Positions 13,275-26,550 of a DNA stretch of 64,000 nt are shown in pieces. Position numbers and translations under genes: made by a program. A model generated the notes under the pieces. That model had not been told where the DNA came from, searched no databases, and saw nothing but the letters and a program-made list of their open reading frames with translations. This DNA is from Paragonimus skrjabini miyazakii (lineage: Eukaryota; Platyhelminthes; Trematoda; Plagiorchiida; Troglotrematidae). The stretch lies in contig JTDE01000218.1 of assembly GCA_014338405.1 (NCBI GenBank), forward strand, positions 231,675 to 295,674, read 5' to 3'. Every line of letters starts with the position of its first letter. Position 1 is the first letter of the stretch.

Positions 13275-15150
13275 GTCATATGAAGTGTGATCCGACTAAC
13301 AAAGAAAGCGCTTTTATTATCTCGGTTACTGAGCACGAACCTGAGCATTTCCCAAATACGCGCAAACGGAGTTTCCTGCTGCTCACACGATCAGTCCATT
13401 TGATACAGGCTGACTGGCAGGAACAACGGCGGTCGAATATCGAAAGTGTAGATGCATCTTCTGCATGACCAGGCAAGGTCTGTGATCCGCAGAATACAAC
13501 TAAGCGCACAAACATTGTAAACTCCGCCGTTAAAAGACAACTGGACGTCCTTGTGACACCATAAATGTCGAAGGTTGACAAACGTATTGTGTTTTCGAGA
13601 TTCTTGTCCATCACGTAGTTGAAGAGGAAGCAGGAGATCGGAAAGCCCTAACAAACGCTAATTAAAATGGAGAACATTCGAGATGCTTCCCGTAAAATGA
13701 GCATACTGCACTCAGTGTGGAAATACCATGACTTCAGTAAATTAACACACTTCACTGGGACTTCCTGCGACAAAGGCAGCCCCAGAAAGCACGTCGGGCA
13801 ACCGAGTCAAAAGTAGTCTTTGGAAGCAAAAACATCGTGACCGTTGACTGAGAAAAGCACAGTGACTGCATTAATGGCTTTAGTAAGATGAACCTACGAT
13901 CGTTACACCAGCGAATAAACCGCAAATCTGCCCGTTTTTCTACCATCCGGCTCTCTGTGTTCCAGCAGCCGCAGCATTACGCGACCCGTGAACATTTTGG
14001 GGATGGTAGAGACAAAGTTAATACACTTGCTATCATCATATTTTACCCTGACACTCATGTGGACGAAGGAGTATGATCAGTTTAGATGACAGTCTCTTAC
14101 CACCACCCTAGAAACGGACAGAGGAAGGAAGGTCTGGACCGGAAGCTTTAGTACGTTTTAACAATTTAAACTCCCAAGTCACTTGGCTTTCTGATGAAGG
14201 ATTGTCAGAAACGTCATAACTAAACACCATATTCCCGTTAACCACAGTGGAATGAGCTGACCAGTTGAACGGTTTCACAGCCAAATCACCGTGACAGGCT
14301 GTAAATTCATGGACCATCTTTTTCAGACACTAAAAATTTGTCGATAGCCAGTGCAGACACGACTCAGAGAAAGCAGAAACTGAGCTATTCTTTGATAAAA
14401 ATGTCTTCTCCATTTCTTTGGCACCCTCAGACAAATAAAACTCAGGTCCCTTAGGCAGACTCTTCGTGAGTTTGCGTTTCAATTCCCGGCGGCCCCCATC
14501 GTGCTGACAGCCGAAGGAATTAGTCGATGTTTGATCACGAGCTTTATAGAATCAGCAGAACTCCATTAATACCATACCTAAGGTGTTTCTCCGGAATAGA
14601 TCTCTTTGCGAGAGGTTGGCATAAATGTTATGGTCTTCGCCCACTGCTCGTTTAAATTGCTTCGCTGCTGTGACCCCAGCAGTTTACCTGTCAGCACAAT
14701 ATGGTGAGCGCTCCGCATACTACCGTCGCTCAGTTTCAAAATGAGTACTTTGTACGCAAACAGGCGACCTCAGAGTGAACAGTAAAACAGTCGGGGCGTG
14801 GACATTTTCATGGTCTGAATCATTGTTGGTTACTCTAGAATGAACGACAACCTTTATCGAAGTAGCGCCACCAAAGGCTGCCGGCGATATAATTAATTTG
14901 TTTCCATGGTTGAATTGTACGCATGACACTTCGCCATCGTTTGCGTTGGAACACGCCACTCTATAGATCCAAGCAGTGAGCGGCGCGTGATTGTACTAGT
15001 CGATCGATATTGTTAATTGGTCGCACCTGGATACCAAACATACCGCTCAGTCGACCCATATCTGAAGCACGACGAGCAACCTGTGCTTCCGTATCACCTG
15101 TAACCATAGTGATGTCCGAGTAAAATGATAAATATCACCAATGTTCACAA
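13275..15150 (-). mobile_element. RTE-clade LINE, decayed copy D (endonuclease to RT C-terminus)
   Basis: Read on the minus strand from 15150 downwards. The endonuclease block reads SDITMVTGDTEAQVARR (about 15120-15070; family GDMNAQVGR), MGRLSGMFGIQV, then WKQINYIAGSLWWR (about 14910) matching the W-QIDHIA-S-RWR segment. The RT part has ELKLLKR-like sequence with KASGPDLPSS (about 14130), FDSVARRAFWGCL (about 13800), LRHLWCHKDVQLS and VYNVC (about 13590-13510), and WTDRVSS (about 13385). Several blocks are missing or frameshifted, including the YADD motif, so it is non-functional. Its 3' end lies against the 3' flank of the CR1 element, tail to tail. It is the same broad RTE family as the copies at 51-59 kb. 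Confidence 0.8.
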
Positions 15151-18100
15151 GTACTGCCAACACTCAATTATTCAGCTGTAAGTTTTATGATCCGGTTGAC
15201 CTAAGAAACACTTGGATAGACCCATAATGTTTTTAAGCGTGGATTCGTACACAAAATTGTCTAAGAAGTAATTTTACAAATGTTCAGAAGCTACAGATCT
15301 TAATCACTTTAATTTCTGAATGTAAAAGAATTGTCATATTCATAGGATACCGACTGGTGGAATTTGATCTGCCTATGTGTGTCCGGTGATATGTGGAAAG
15401 GTCCCAAAGAAATTATAGGGGGAAAGTATAATGGTTCTAGCAAACCATAATGAGAAAGTCATCAGCTTTAAGACTGTGAATGTGAAAACTTTTTCGGGGA
15501 GGCGAAATCATGAAGAATTCAGGAAAAGCAAGGACCAAATAACAAGCACGCTCCTAAGATTAGCAAACAACGGCAGATAAAAGCAGCTGTGAAGATTTGA
15601 GCATAGCCTCACCTTACCGAAATGATTTTGGAGAAATCATTTGACTTCCTGAATGTTTACGCCAAGCTTACGTCTGAAATCTTTTAATGCTGTGGTCATC
15701 ACAAAAAATTATATTTTGGTGTTTGAGTTGGGACACACTCGACTGACGTATACTTTGAAAAAGCTTGAGGACAAAGTAACCTAGTCTGCCATCATTAATC
15801 GCTTTTTTCAAAGTAGGCTGGAACTGCAGGATACTCTTCATTGGAAGTCGTGCTGATCGCAGGTCAACATTGCGAATGTTCACTGAACTGGTTATCACTC
15901 AAAATATCCGTGACTTTGGAGGCAACTCATGGAGTTTTCTCGGAGTGTACTCATTTCATTGTGACTGTGTGTTGGCTGCACTCATAAGGGTACGTTGTGG
16001 TGCTCACTCTGCTGGAGCGATAACTCCACATTCATCTAATAACCAAACCCACATCAGCTTATGAGTTCAAAGAAAGCAACATCGGACGTCATTTGATGTG
16101 AGTTTTAAAATGAGTGATACATAGCAGTACATTCGTTCCTTCTTTCAGTGGATACCTCTGTACAATAACCACGTTCCAAGTTCTTGACTTGCTTCTCACT
16201 GAAAATTACCATCAGTATCCCTATAGGCCTTACATTTGACTTACTTCCCTACAATGAAATGTAAAACGAAAACGCACAGCTTGTTTGAAACAGTCAGCAA
16301 ATTAAAAAACAGACAGACGTTTTAGGGTGTCCACTCTCTGCACACAGATACCACTCACCCTTAGTGTTCACGGTTTTGTCAATCACTCCTTCCCACGCTA
16401 AGTCATCCTGGCATCTCTACACATTTGACTCGTTTGTACACCTAGTACCTAACTTAGTGACCGTATGCAGAACTGTTGTACATAATTTAAGTCGACTTTA
16501 ATGTGGTTGCCATATCGTACTGCCTATACACAGTGAACTCTTGAGTTCAAACATCATTTTACATAATCACCCCTTGTTTCGGAAATTCTTCCTATTCTTC
16601 CAGGATGTTCAGTGTGAGGAAGGATCAATGCGAGATTATTTCAGTTAAGCCATAGCTACTGTAAACAGGTGATTTCTTGTAGGCGGCACCCATCTAAACC
16701 AGTGATAACTGACAAGTCACTATAGTCCTTATAATTGTATTTCCTTCGGCCGTTGGGTCATTCATTCAGGGGGTACGAGTGGATTGCCTCTGTAGTTGAA
16801 TAAATCTAAGCGAGGATAAAAACGCCCTTTCGCAAAGTTTGACTTGCCGTCTGTTTTCATCCCTAACGCTGGTTAATGCACATAAATCAAAAGTTGGCCG
16901 TATGCATCCAAGCGGACGGAAGAGGTAAAACGCTGTTATTTTCAGTCTGACGGTTTCATTTTAGAGAGTGATTTTGAAAGCGGTGTATTAAACAGACTTC
17001 TGGTAAAAGTCTTGTATCTGTCGACTTAAGACAGGAACGAAACAGATAAATGTTGAATACGCATAATGAAATGTTTGCATTTGATCTTTGGTATGCTCAA
17101 GGACGGGAATGCCCTTCGTTATCACATTCAGCCTCAATATTTTGTAGCAAAGACTAGCTGAATCGAAGGTTAATAACTGCGGACACTTTTGGCGTCCACT
17201 GCCGGCACTTTACTTCGGTTCCCAACAACAGAGGTCCATCTTCATTCTGTCAGTAGGATTCTCCCATGAACAACGGCATACAAAATTTACCGAGCCATAA
17301 GTCGTTTACGACCGCTCCACTAAAATTTATTTTAGAAAATCGCTGGTTTACAAGACACCCCGCCATAAATAGATAAATTAACCCCCAATCTGTACGACCT
17401 ACTTGTTTTAACATGCGCTCTAAAACGATCAATTTCCGGGGTCCACAACGTGATGCTATTTACCTTCGACAAATCTGCAAACATTCTGTCACAAAGTTAA
17501 TACAACTGTTTTCGTCAGCGGTGTCGGAAATGTTTTTAACAAAACTATAAGGACAAATAATATATAGCGGATGTTCATAGCGATGATACTTCAACCACAC
17601 CTGCCAGAAAAGTCATCTGACTGGTCATGATTGGTAAAAAATGTCAGAGTACCTATCAGTAAGTAATATCCAGCTTGCACATTCATGTTGTTGACATAGG
17701 CTGAAGAAATAGAAGTTTTAATATCGTCAACCAAAATAAATGGTTTATACTTAGGTATTCAGTAAGTGTTGTAGCAAATATGAACCCCAGTGACACAGTC
17801 ATACATTTTCATTGGATTCCCTATAGCACATATTCATTTAACAAAGGTTACACACACAATAATGGCTTTAGAGCCAGGGGAGAATCACTCGACTCTGACA
17901 CAGACCAAGTTGGATCCCAGTCGGTTGACTAACAATTAGTAGGCTATTAACTATGAAGACATTTTTACGGAAGGAGTAATAAATCCATGTGAACCAACAC
18001 AGAGTGCCAGGAATTCAAACAACCTCTGAGCGTTATGTTAATGGTGAGGTGTAAATGAACGTACTAACAGAACACTGGGCACAACCTCAAGAAAAAATCC

Positions 18101-21100
18101 TATAAAGGAAGAAGCCCGAATACCTCACATGAGTCGGATATACGTTGACAACTTCGGTCAAATCTAACAAAGACCTGATTGCTTCGAAAACCAGTTCGTC
18201 GTTTGAAACAAACGTTTCAGCACGAAACCCCCGCAGACCAATCAGAAAAAGAAGAGGATGCTGGTCAAAGGTTGTTTCTACAACCAATAAGTAGAAAGCT
18301 TTAGAATGCAATAAAAAGAAAAATGTCAGTCTAAATGAACAACTTCAACGGAAACGTCATCGGCATGTTTCCAGAAAGATTATACACATCATAGCTAACA
18401 ATGATTTGGAATGTTTCCAGTAAAACATTCGATTCTATTGACATTCTTGAAAAATTTGAGAATTTCGGCAAACTAAAATACCTGATTGATTCGACCACAT
18501 AATGCCGCTGCACATTGCATCTCAGTTGCACAGGACTAGTCTCTTTCAAGATCATGTTTTGCCGTAAACAGCAAATACTTCGCTGACGTTCCTTGGAATT
18601 CAAGTTTTAGAACAGCTTGTGCGCTGAGTGAACTGCAACTCATTTGAGAACCCCCTCAGTAAATAGCACTGCCAGATTATTTGGTCCAACGACTGGAATA
18701 AAGTATGCTTTGGACCAGTTCTTGAATAATATTTGCCCCATTGCATGAAAATCACTCGCTGAGAGTATGCACAGATGACGTGCCGAAGTATTCACGCGGA
18801 AAAGTACATCGGATAACTCCTCCCAAATGAATGCCACTATAAATGTTGACGTATTTTTGTGCCAATCACTTTTGGTTCAACTGTGACTAAAAGAGCAATG
18901 ATGAACCTATGACGGAATATCACTGGATAGTTTGATGTACGCCCGCACGAAATATTATTGTAGTAAGTCGATTATTTAGAAAAACTAGCACGCACCAACA
19001 GTGTGTCCTCAAAGCTACGGCTCTGGGTGCATATGCATTTCTGAAGCCTCTAGAGTTCGAAGAATGATTGATACCACGGTGCTAATAACCGCCCCCCACG
19101 AAGTGATCGCAAGTAATATGAATATGGATTGAATTTGCCGTATAGTACAATATTGCGTTCGGAAGCTACAAACGAGTCCAATATATGCTTGGCTCGCGAT
19201 GATTAACTGTGTTTATTTAAAGTGTACTGATACGCATCCGATGTTGCCTTAGTGTCTACCATTTTATTACACATGAGCATCAGAGGTTGCTTTCGTGCTT
19301 TTCAGGTGATTGATAATCAGCCACTTTTGAGAGATTTTATTCCCTAACGAGTTATTGTAACCCAGTTTTAGCAATATCACAGACTTATAATAATTATAGC
19401 TTGTATTAGTCCACCAAACACTGCTGGACAAAAATTTGACAGACGGTTTGCAATGCTCAGTCCACACGTTCCGAAAGGCACATCTTATATAGATTAAATT
19501 GCTTCCACCTAGGCTTACCTAGTAACCACCTGCTCAAAGTGTTATTGTTGTAGTTATTTCGGCTAACATTGTCCAGGTGTTCCTTGATGAATGTCGATCG
19601 TTCGTCCTATAGCAAAAGCGCACTCGTTTCTGTGCGTTACTTGTATTGGTTTATCTGATCTCGAAAGACTCAACAGTTCAGTAATTGTAGTGAACGTTCC
19701 TAGATTGTGTTCTTTTAGCTCAAAAAAAACTGAAAATGTAAGCAAAGTAGACCGCTTTACAGTCTTTCGTATTCCTCAGACAGTACCGTACACGTAGACC
19801 GAAGCACCTTTATTGGTGTCATGTGAATGACCGTTATCCAACCACATTCCTACCGACTCATTCGTTATTCCGCTTTCTATCTTCCAAACTATCACCATTA
19901 GTTTTGGTGTTTATAGGTCAGCATATCGAATTCGATGGAGGTGCGTTAAATGAAGGAAGAGGGATAAATTTTGACCGGATGACTAACCGGTATGTACCAA
20001 GGCTCACGTGGACGATGGTAACGGAGAAGTCCATCGTAAAGACAACCTGTTTCACTCATTATGGGCAAGTGGACACTCGGCTAACTCTGGCATGTAAAAC
20101 TGTAGCAAGGTCAAAAGAGGGCAGTGTAGTTTAGTTAAAATGTTCCCCTTGGATCACTACAGACCGAGCGTTGCACGTCACCAACATTGAAACGTTGTCT
20201 ACCTACACTGTCAGAAACACACGTTCAATGTAATCTCATCGGTCAGCCACATAAGACGTTTAATTATGTAGAGTTAGGAAAGACCAAAAAGTGAATGACA
20301 AAGAAACGACCATCATTTCAGTACAACCAGTGCTCACCAGATCACTTGACATGTGTTTGTTAATTATCGAACGAGGCCCAGCATACACGATTAAGAAACG
20401 GGGCGGAACAAAACGAGTATATAGAAGTGAGTAAGTGAGGTAACACGACCTACCGGGGCAGCGAACCAGGAGAAAAACACTGAGCTTGGAAGCAACACTA
20501 CATAGGTCGGGGGAATTCGTCTACAAGTGCAAAGGAGTCAAGGAACCTCAGAAGGGGGAGAAGTGCAGTACAGCATGCACATTCGTTTGTGAATAGTACA
20601 GCTAGTATGTTGGGAAAATGAAGGTCACGTTTCAACGTCAGAATGACGAGGGACCATAAACAATTACCGGAACCTTGTGTATGCAGAATGGGGGACGCGT
20701 CACCAAGGCGTATGGCAATGCACTGCCTTTCCCACGGGTACGGATACACTTCAGCCATAAGAATGAATGAACGCGTTCTTTGTCTTACATTTTACATAAC
20801 TTGTAAGGAATTTCATGCAAAGCACAACTTCGCAGGCCAGGCGACTTCTGTGGGTGCAACATTTGCTATGAGAACAGCGATCAAGCGGAAGCGGAAGAGG
20901 AACTTCACTTAGAGATTACTTTAATAACTAAAGAACTATTCTCCTTAATATCAATTAGGGTTAAAAGTTTGCACACAGTATACTACTCGCAACCTAATTG
21001 ATCCAGCCTTGTCCTCACCCACTATCAACTCAGGTAATCTACATCTATTGCAGCTTACCAGTTTATACTTCTATTATGCCAATGCATGGAAGCCATATAA

Positions 21101-24100
21101 GGTAGAGACCCTTACTCGACCAACTATACAAATAATGTACTCATGAACATCATCAATCTTCCCTACAAAAGCGTTCTGAGGACTACACACTCAGGACATT
21201 TTTGACGAGTATACATGTGTAATTTAACAACGATCCTTTTACTTAGACTTCTGTTGTTAATTAAGATGTTTTCTTAAACCTTCCAATGAGACGTTAATTT
21301 TTCTTGCAAACGTCAGTCCGAAACAAACGGAACGTAGTAATTAGGCTTGGGTTTTCCGTGCGACTCAGTCCTGAACGATGGTAAAATGTTTGCTAAAATG
21401 CTTGGTTTTCAGTGGCCTCAAGGGAATACGGTGCTCCATTGTTAGTATGAATGTATGGGTTTTCCGTGAAACAAAATGCGGTACGCATCCACAAGTTATT
21501 GGAAAGTGAGTAGGATAGCACATGTCTAAATGCTGACCTCGCAGTACCAATTAAAAACAACTCATAAGGAAAAAATTATTACAATTTCACTATAAGGGCC
21601 TTCCCAGCTTTGGTTTATAGAGTTATAATCGTTAGGATTTACAATCAGATTGTTCTTGTGTGGTAATAGACAGAACACAATTAACTGAGTGTTAGGAAAT
21701 AAACAAGTGTGTGGTAATATTTTGTATCTCATAAGAACGCTTGAGTGAATACGAAGAGACTCAGTAAATTTGTAACTACACGCTCTATATTCTTTCGTTA
21801 ATATGCCGTACGAAGTTTGGTAATTTTGTCCGAAACGCACTGTAGTTACTAGAGCCAGGACCTAACCTGTACTTCAAGGCGATTTGACTCATTCGGTTGA
21901 AGAGCAGGTAATTTCCATGACTTGTCCGAAGGTTGTGCAGAATGTATCATCAACTCCGTGTGCGCGAGCACTACTGGGGGATCGATAACTACGGCTAAAA
22001 TTCAGAATTCTCCTAAAAGATTCAGTGCATTTTTAGAGGTAGTACGATCGAATGAATGAAAGCTCTCCAAGTTCCCGAGATAATACGGGATAATTGCGCA
22101 AAACTCATTGACAGTTCACACTAGTTCCTGATAGTCTTAACGCATCAGCAATGCTACTTAATCTTATCAGGCTCTCTGATAACTATGGTAGATGAAGGGC
22201 GCAGTTCTTTTACATTTCGTTACGGTTATCGTGAGCGGGACTGAGAAACGGTCCAAAATACGAACACCCTTCGCGGACTTACATAACATCCACGGCAACA
22301 ATATCTTCCAGGAGAAAACAGATTTCACAGAAGCTCTAAATGTTTTCACATGGCTACCTTTGGACAGTTAAGCCACTTGAAACTCATTTTAGAGGTGCTA
22401 TCGAAAGTTCCTAAGCACAAAATTCCAGTGAGGTCAACTTTTTGCCTCAACAATCCAACATAACACAAACTTGCCAGGTAACTTGTAGATAATCTCCGAA
22501 CTGTCCATCCTTCCTTTAAACTGACCCACACTAATAAGTTTTCAAAACATGAACCCAGTCAATGTTGACTAATTATCCATGAACTTTTCAATGTTAAAAA
22601 TAAACAAGCTATTTTTTGTGTCCTTTTATTTGCTGCCGTAAGTTATCTCTGGGTAACCCCGTTGATTATCCCAGGAAACGTTTCCGCACAAAAAATGGGT
22701 TTTGACTTTAAAGGGGTAACTTACAAATAATTTGACGTTGAAGCGATAGGCAGCCCAGTGAACACGTATGTTGGGAATGACTGAAGTGTATTCAACTGAT
22801 GTTAAAGTTGGTGCCAGCCTACTTATGGCGTTTGTTGACGATATCTTACAAATGACCTCCAAGGTTGGATTTGCTGACGTTTGTTTGGTACCTTTGCGGT
22901 TCCATGTTTGGTATGATGCGGAACGTTGAATCCGTTGAAAAACGTTTGGTTTTGTAATGAGCGATCGGAACTTGTAAGCGCGCACGGATTGAACTTGAAG
23001 TGGTGGTTCTTACACGGTTGCTTTGCTCACCTTTCAGACAGCCCCGTCAACGCTGTGCGCAAAAACCATTCGTCGCAGAGAGTCAGACAAACAAAGAGGA
23101 CAACTGTATTTAAACGTAACCCTCATATTCATGTACCCTTATCCTTTTTGGTTATTCTAGTATTGCCGCGTGTTGCGTAATATATTTTTGGACACAAACT
23201 CAGTGTGCTCTTCTGACTGCATGATACAGTTTGGTTGTAGAAAGTCAATCCCAAATTTACTTTTACGTTGCTTCTTTTTATGTGCAGTGGACAATCATGA
23301 TGAACCTTGTACTATGATTGTTTGTTTCCTTCCATTTTAGGACTTTCATTTCTCATCTACTAAAACTTTCTTACTCAGTTCCGTTTGACACGTTCTCATC
23401 TCCATCCACAACCGATTGTTTTAAAGAATCAATTTTCCTTTAACTGGTGGCCAACTGAAAACTGATTCATTTTGAGTGTCAGATTAATTCACATTCTGGT
23501 AGTGTATGAACTACAACCATTTCGATAGCCTTTTCTGACGCCTTTCAAACCTAAAAAATAATCCGTTATTGGAATTGTCCATTACACGTTATTGGGTGGA
23601 TTATCCTAAATCGCCAGAAGCGATTTAATAACTAGTAGTCATCTCATTTCAACTTAACCCCTTTGAATTATGTGCATCTTACACTCTCTGTTTCTCTCCC
23701 TTCTTTCTAAACATATTACCTTCTAGAAGATGGGATGTTTCCTTGCAGCGCTCGTTGCACAACAGGGTAAATTGGAATGAATGGTGTCTACACTTTTTGT
23801 CTCTTGTAGAGACCGCGTACAAACAAGGCCCGATGTGGACATTGTTTCACAAGACCATACAAGTCTGCAATGGTGATTGCTTACAATGAATAGCCTTAAA
23901 ATTTTGTCTAAATTCAATCCAAGGAAAGATCGATCAAAATTGATGTGTATATGGTTTCAAAGCAGCAGGTCGTTTCGAACCAATTTTTCCCAGCTGACGC
24001 AATTTGAACAGTTTTACCTGCAACCACTGCCAGTACACTTGCACCCTCTGTCGCCTGAACAGATGGCCGGTCATGACAACAAATTACCGGACAAATGAAT

Positions 24101-26179
24101 AAGACGTCGCACCCGTGCGATGACGTGGCAGGCGATAACGGCAGTACGGATAAAGTGCAAGCCTTCGTTCATTGCTGGCAAATCATAAAAACAAGCCAGA
24201 CAGTTCATCGGCCCAACCCGTTTGAAGTCATCATTTGCGTCGGCTGAGCCCCGAAACAACGTTAAACACCCACTGTCCAGCCCTGTACGCGTGTGCATAA
24301 CCCGGTTAAAAAGGCAGTCTATCGGTTTAGGGACTGATGAACTTTCTTCTTCTAATGTAAGGCCCAATTGTGACGTTTCTATTGGTTCTGCTACCCGTAT
24401 TTTCAATGTAGCCCATACATTCATGCTGGTGACAAAATAGAGTGAGCGATAGAAATTGTTTCATTGCTAGTGAAACTGATCAAGATGATCCGTACACGCA
24501 TACACCCTTGGTGAGTAGAGGTAAATCGGTAGTTCAAGTTGGGGTAATAATTCCCCTGCTTGATATTACGCTACCCGAAGATGTTCGGAAATGATAAATA
24601 CTATTCATCCGCATATAAGTTTAAAGTGCTAGCAAAATTTTGTAAGCCAGAACAAAGTCATATAATTCTAGTGAGAGCTTGGCAGGTCCATAATTCAGTA
24701 CGTCCAAATCTTATGAAAAACTACTCTGATTTCACCGATGGTAGGTACATATGAAACACCAGACAGTAGCAATCGATCAGACAGCTAAAGGACGGCAATG
24801 TGTCCTGGTACACAATGCCAACATAGCTTTTTCCGGTGTCGAAACACTCCTTTTTGGTCTGTGACATTGCTATCCACAACTAAGTGATAGATATGCGTAC
24901 ATCAACAAAGGCAATGTGTGAAGTCAACCAGAAAGTATTTAGATTCCTCATATCGTACGTGAAGAGCATTTATAACGTCGGTGAGTGTATGTGTATTTAT
25001 GGATATCCGTGGGTAGGTAGGCTATAATAAAGCCTATGACAAAATGGGCATATAAACAAATAAATGCACTGAACAACCTGTTAACTATTTTCCTCCAACT
25101 ATTGGTCCATTGATTATTCGCCTGATTTTTCGTCAGTTTTTAACAACTTTGAAGAATAAATCATCATTTCAGTTGTTCAGGTCTAACAGACACTTTGTAT
25201 TCGGCGTCCAAAGTCGCTAATCATCCAATAACCCATAATCCTCCATTTCTTCATCATGTATGTGCTTTTCATCTACCATTCAATTCACTCGTTGGTTATC
25301 ATTAGAAGAGTTTTTCGTTTGTTAGCCATTAAAAGCTTTTCTTACCTTGTAGTAGAGTGCTTTTGGACACTGAGTTGGTCTTGCGGTTGTTCTTCACTTC
25401 CTCTATGCAAGATTTCATCTAACACAAACCTCTTCCGTAGTTCGAATCCCTCCTTCTATAGCTATATCCAGGACAATTTATTTGTTTGTACCCTGTACTA
25501 CAAATCATCAGTTATTCCATGCACAGTTAGGCTTTCATGTAAACCCATCGAATTAATGAAGAAACCAGAATATGAATTACTTTATTGCTGAAACTGGCTC
25601 TTTTGTAATTCAAATTCAACACATCCATCGAGTTAGTGGCTTCACAACTGTCAAGCGCACTTGTAAGTAAAAAACTGGCCAGACTCCATTTTGAAATAAT
25701 TTCGAAAAGCATCATACTTGTTATTTGTGCATCAAACTATCACCATATTGTAAACGAAGCTTGCACGTTATGTTATTGTGGTTCTCATGCACAGGACTTG
25801 AAAGAAAGATAATAGTACGTAAGATGCTTTGAACAACGATACATGGATCTCTTTTCGCCGGTTACTTTTGTGAAATCAATAATTTAAAGCGGGGGAACAA
25901 GTAGCAAATCAACCGTAGTCCAGTCATGTCCGAAACAGCCAGTCAGGCGACGATGGTGGAAGTAGCGAGACCCAGCTGAAACATATTAAATGATGGAAGA
26001 CAAAAATGATGTGTTCTATCCCGTACGTCCAAAAGTGATTCGCTTGTTGGGCCGCGTAGCCTATACAACTGCTGTTTTATGACTGTGAAGGGCAGGTACA
26101 GTTAGGCATCAGTATCGCGTGGTAGCAGGGAGGACAAGTGTGTTGTAAAAACTGGAGGCAACAAATAGACACGACTACA
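15151..26179. other. 11 kb without a recognised gene or transposon domain
   Basis: No known protein domain, RNA gene or transposon protein is recognised in this whole stretch. It is the largest transposon-poor part of the window and could be intronic or intergenic. Some minus-strand ORFs look exon-like: 15668-15898 ends at a GTAAGC donor, 18087-18277 follows a pyrimidine-rich GTAG acceptor, and 24071-24424 has 117 codons after a TTTTGTCACCAG acceptor-like site. None can be assigned to a family. A plus-strand candidate exon at 19917-19990 is described in the findings. Confidence 0.4.
24071..24424 (-). CDS. Uncharacterised exon-like ORF, 117 codons
   Basis: An open frame of 117 codons from ATG on the minus strand, preceded on that strand by a pyrimidine-rich TATTTTGTCACCAG that could be a splice acceptor immediately before CATG. 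The product would be mixed-composition, with a Cys/Asn/Leu-rich centre and a basic hydrophobic C-terminal third. I do not recognise the protein. Caution: the plus strand is also open across 24222-24440, so this may be chance. No supporting neighbouring exon was identified. Confidence 0.2.
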   Translation of the reverse strand: MNVWATLKIRVAEPIETSQLGLTLEEESSSVPKPIDCLFNRVMHTRTGLDSGCLTLFRGSADANDDFKRVGPMNCLACFYDLPAMNEGLHFIRTAVIACHVIARVRRLIHLSGNLLS

Positions 26180-26550
26180 AGATAGTAGGTTGTCCAATGA
26201 CAAAACGCAGGCGTAAGCAGGTTAAACGCAACCGTTTGGTTTGTTCCTGTGGAACAAGCTACATAGGGCGACTATCTGAACGCATTCCGGAGCATCATCC
26301 GGCGTGGCTAGCTCGAGGATCGATAAAGGTTTGCTCATTGGCGATCGCTGCACCATTGGTCGAATCGAACTATCTGACCAACCCGGCCGATTCGTTCTAG
26401 CCGATCTATCGAACCTGTGGAACGCATTCGAAGTAGATCAAAGGTCGTTTATTAGCCATCACAGAAGCCATCGCAATTCGCCTACACCCACCCCCGGTAT
26501 ACTCACAAAAACGTTTGGTCAGAACACGGAACGTTCACTGGCCATGTTTC
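26180..26550 (+). mobile_element. Penelope-like element fragment: GIY-YIG endonuclease domain
   Basis: A second, independent PLE relic. The readable start is RLVCSCGTSYIGR (about 26235-26275), which keeps the YIG half of the GIY-YIG signature and the preceding CSCG. It continues with ERIPEHHPAWLARGSIK (family R-KEH-PAWLARGEIK). After a frameshift near 26380 it carries on with LLAITEAIAIRLHPPP (about 26450-26500) and ends near VHWP. The RT domain upstream is not recognisable. Compared with the 8.0-8.8 kb copy it belongs to a different subfamily (PAWLARG versus PK-LVE after the REH position). It is dead as read. Confidence 0.75.

Noticed and set aside
22626..22985. 119-codon minus-strand ORF
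   Set aside because: No recognisable domain and no convincing splice sites.
25256..25591. 111-codon plus-strand ORF
   Set aside because: T-rich sequence gives a hydrophobic low-complexity translation; nothing else supports a gene.
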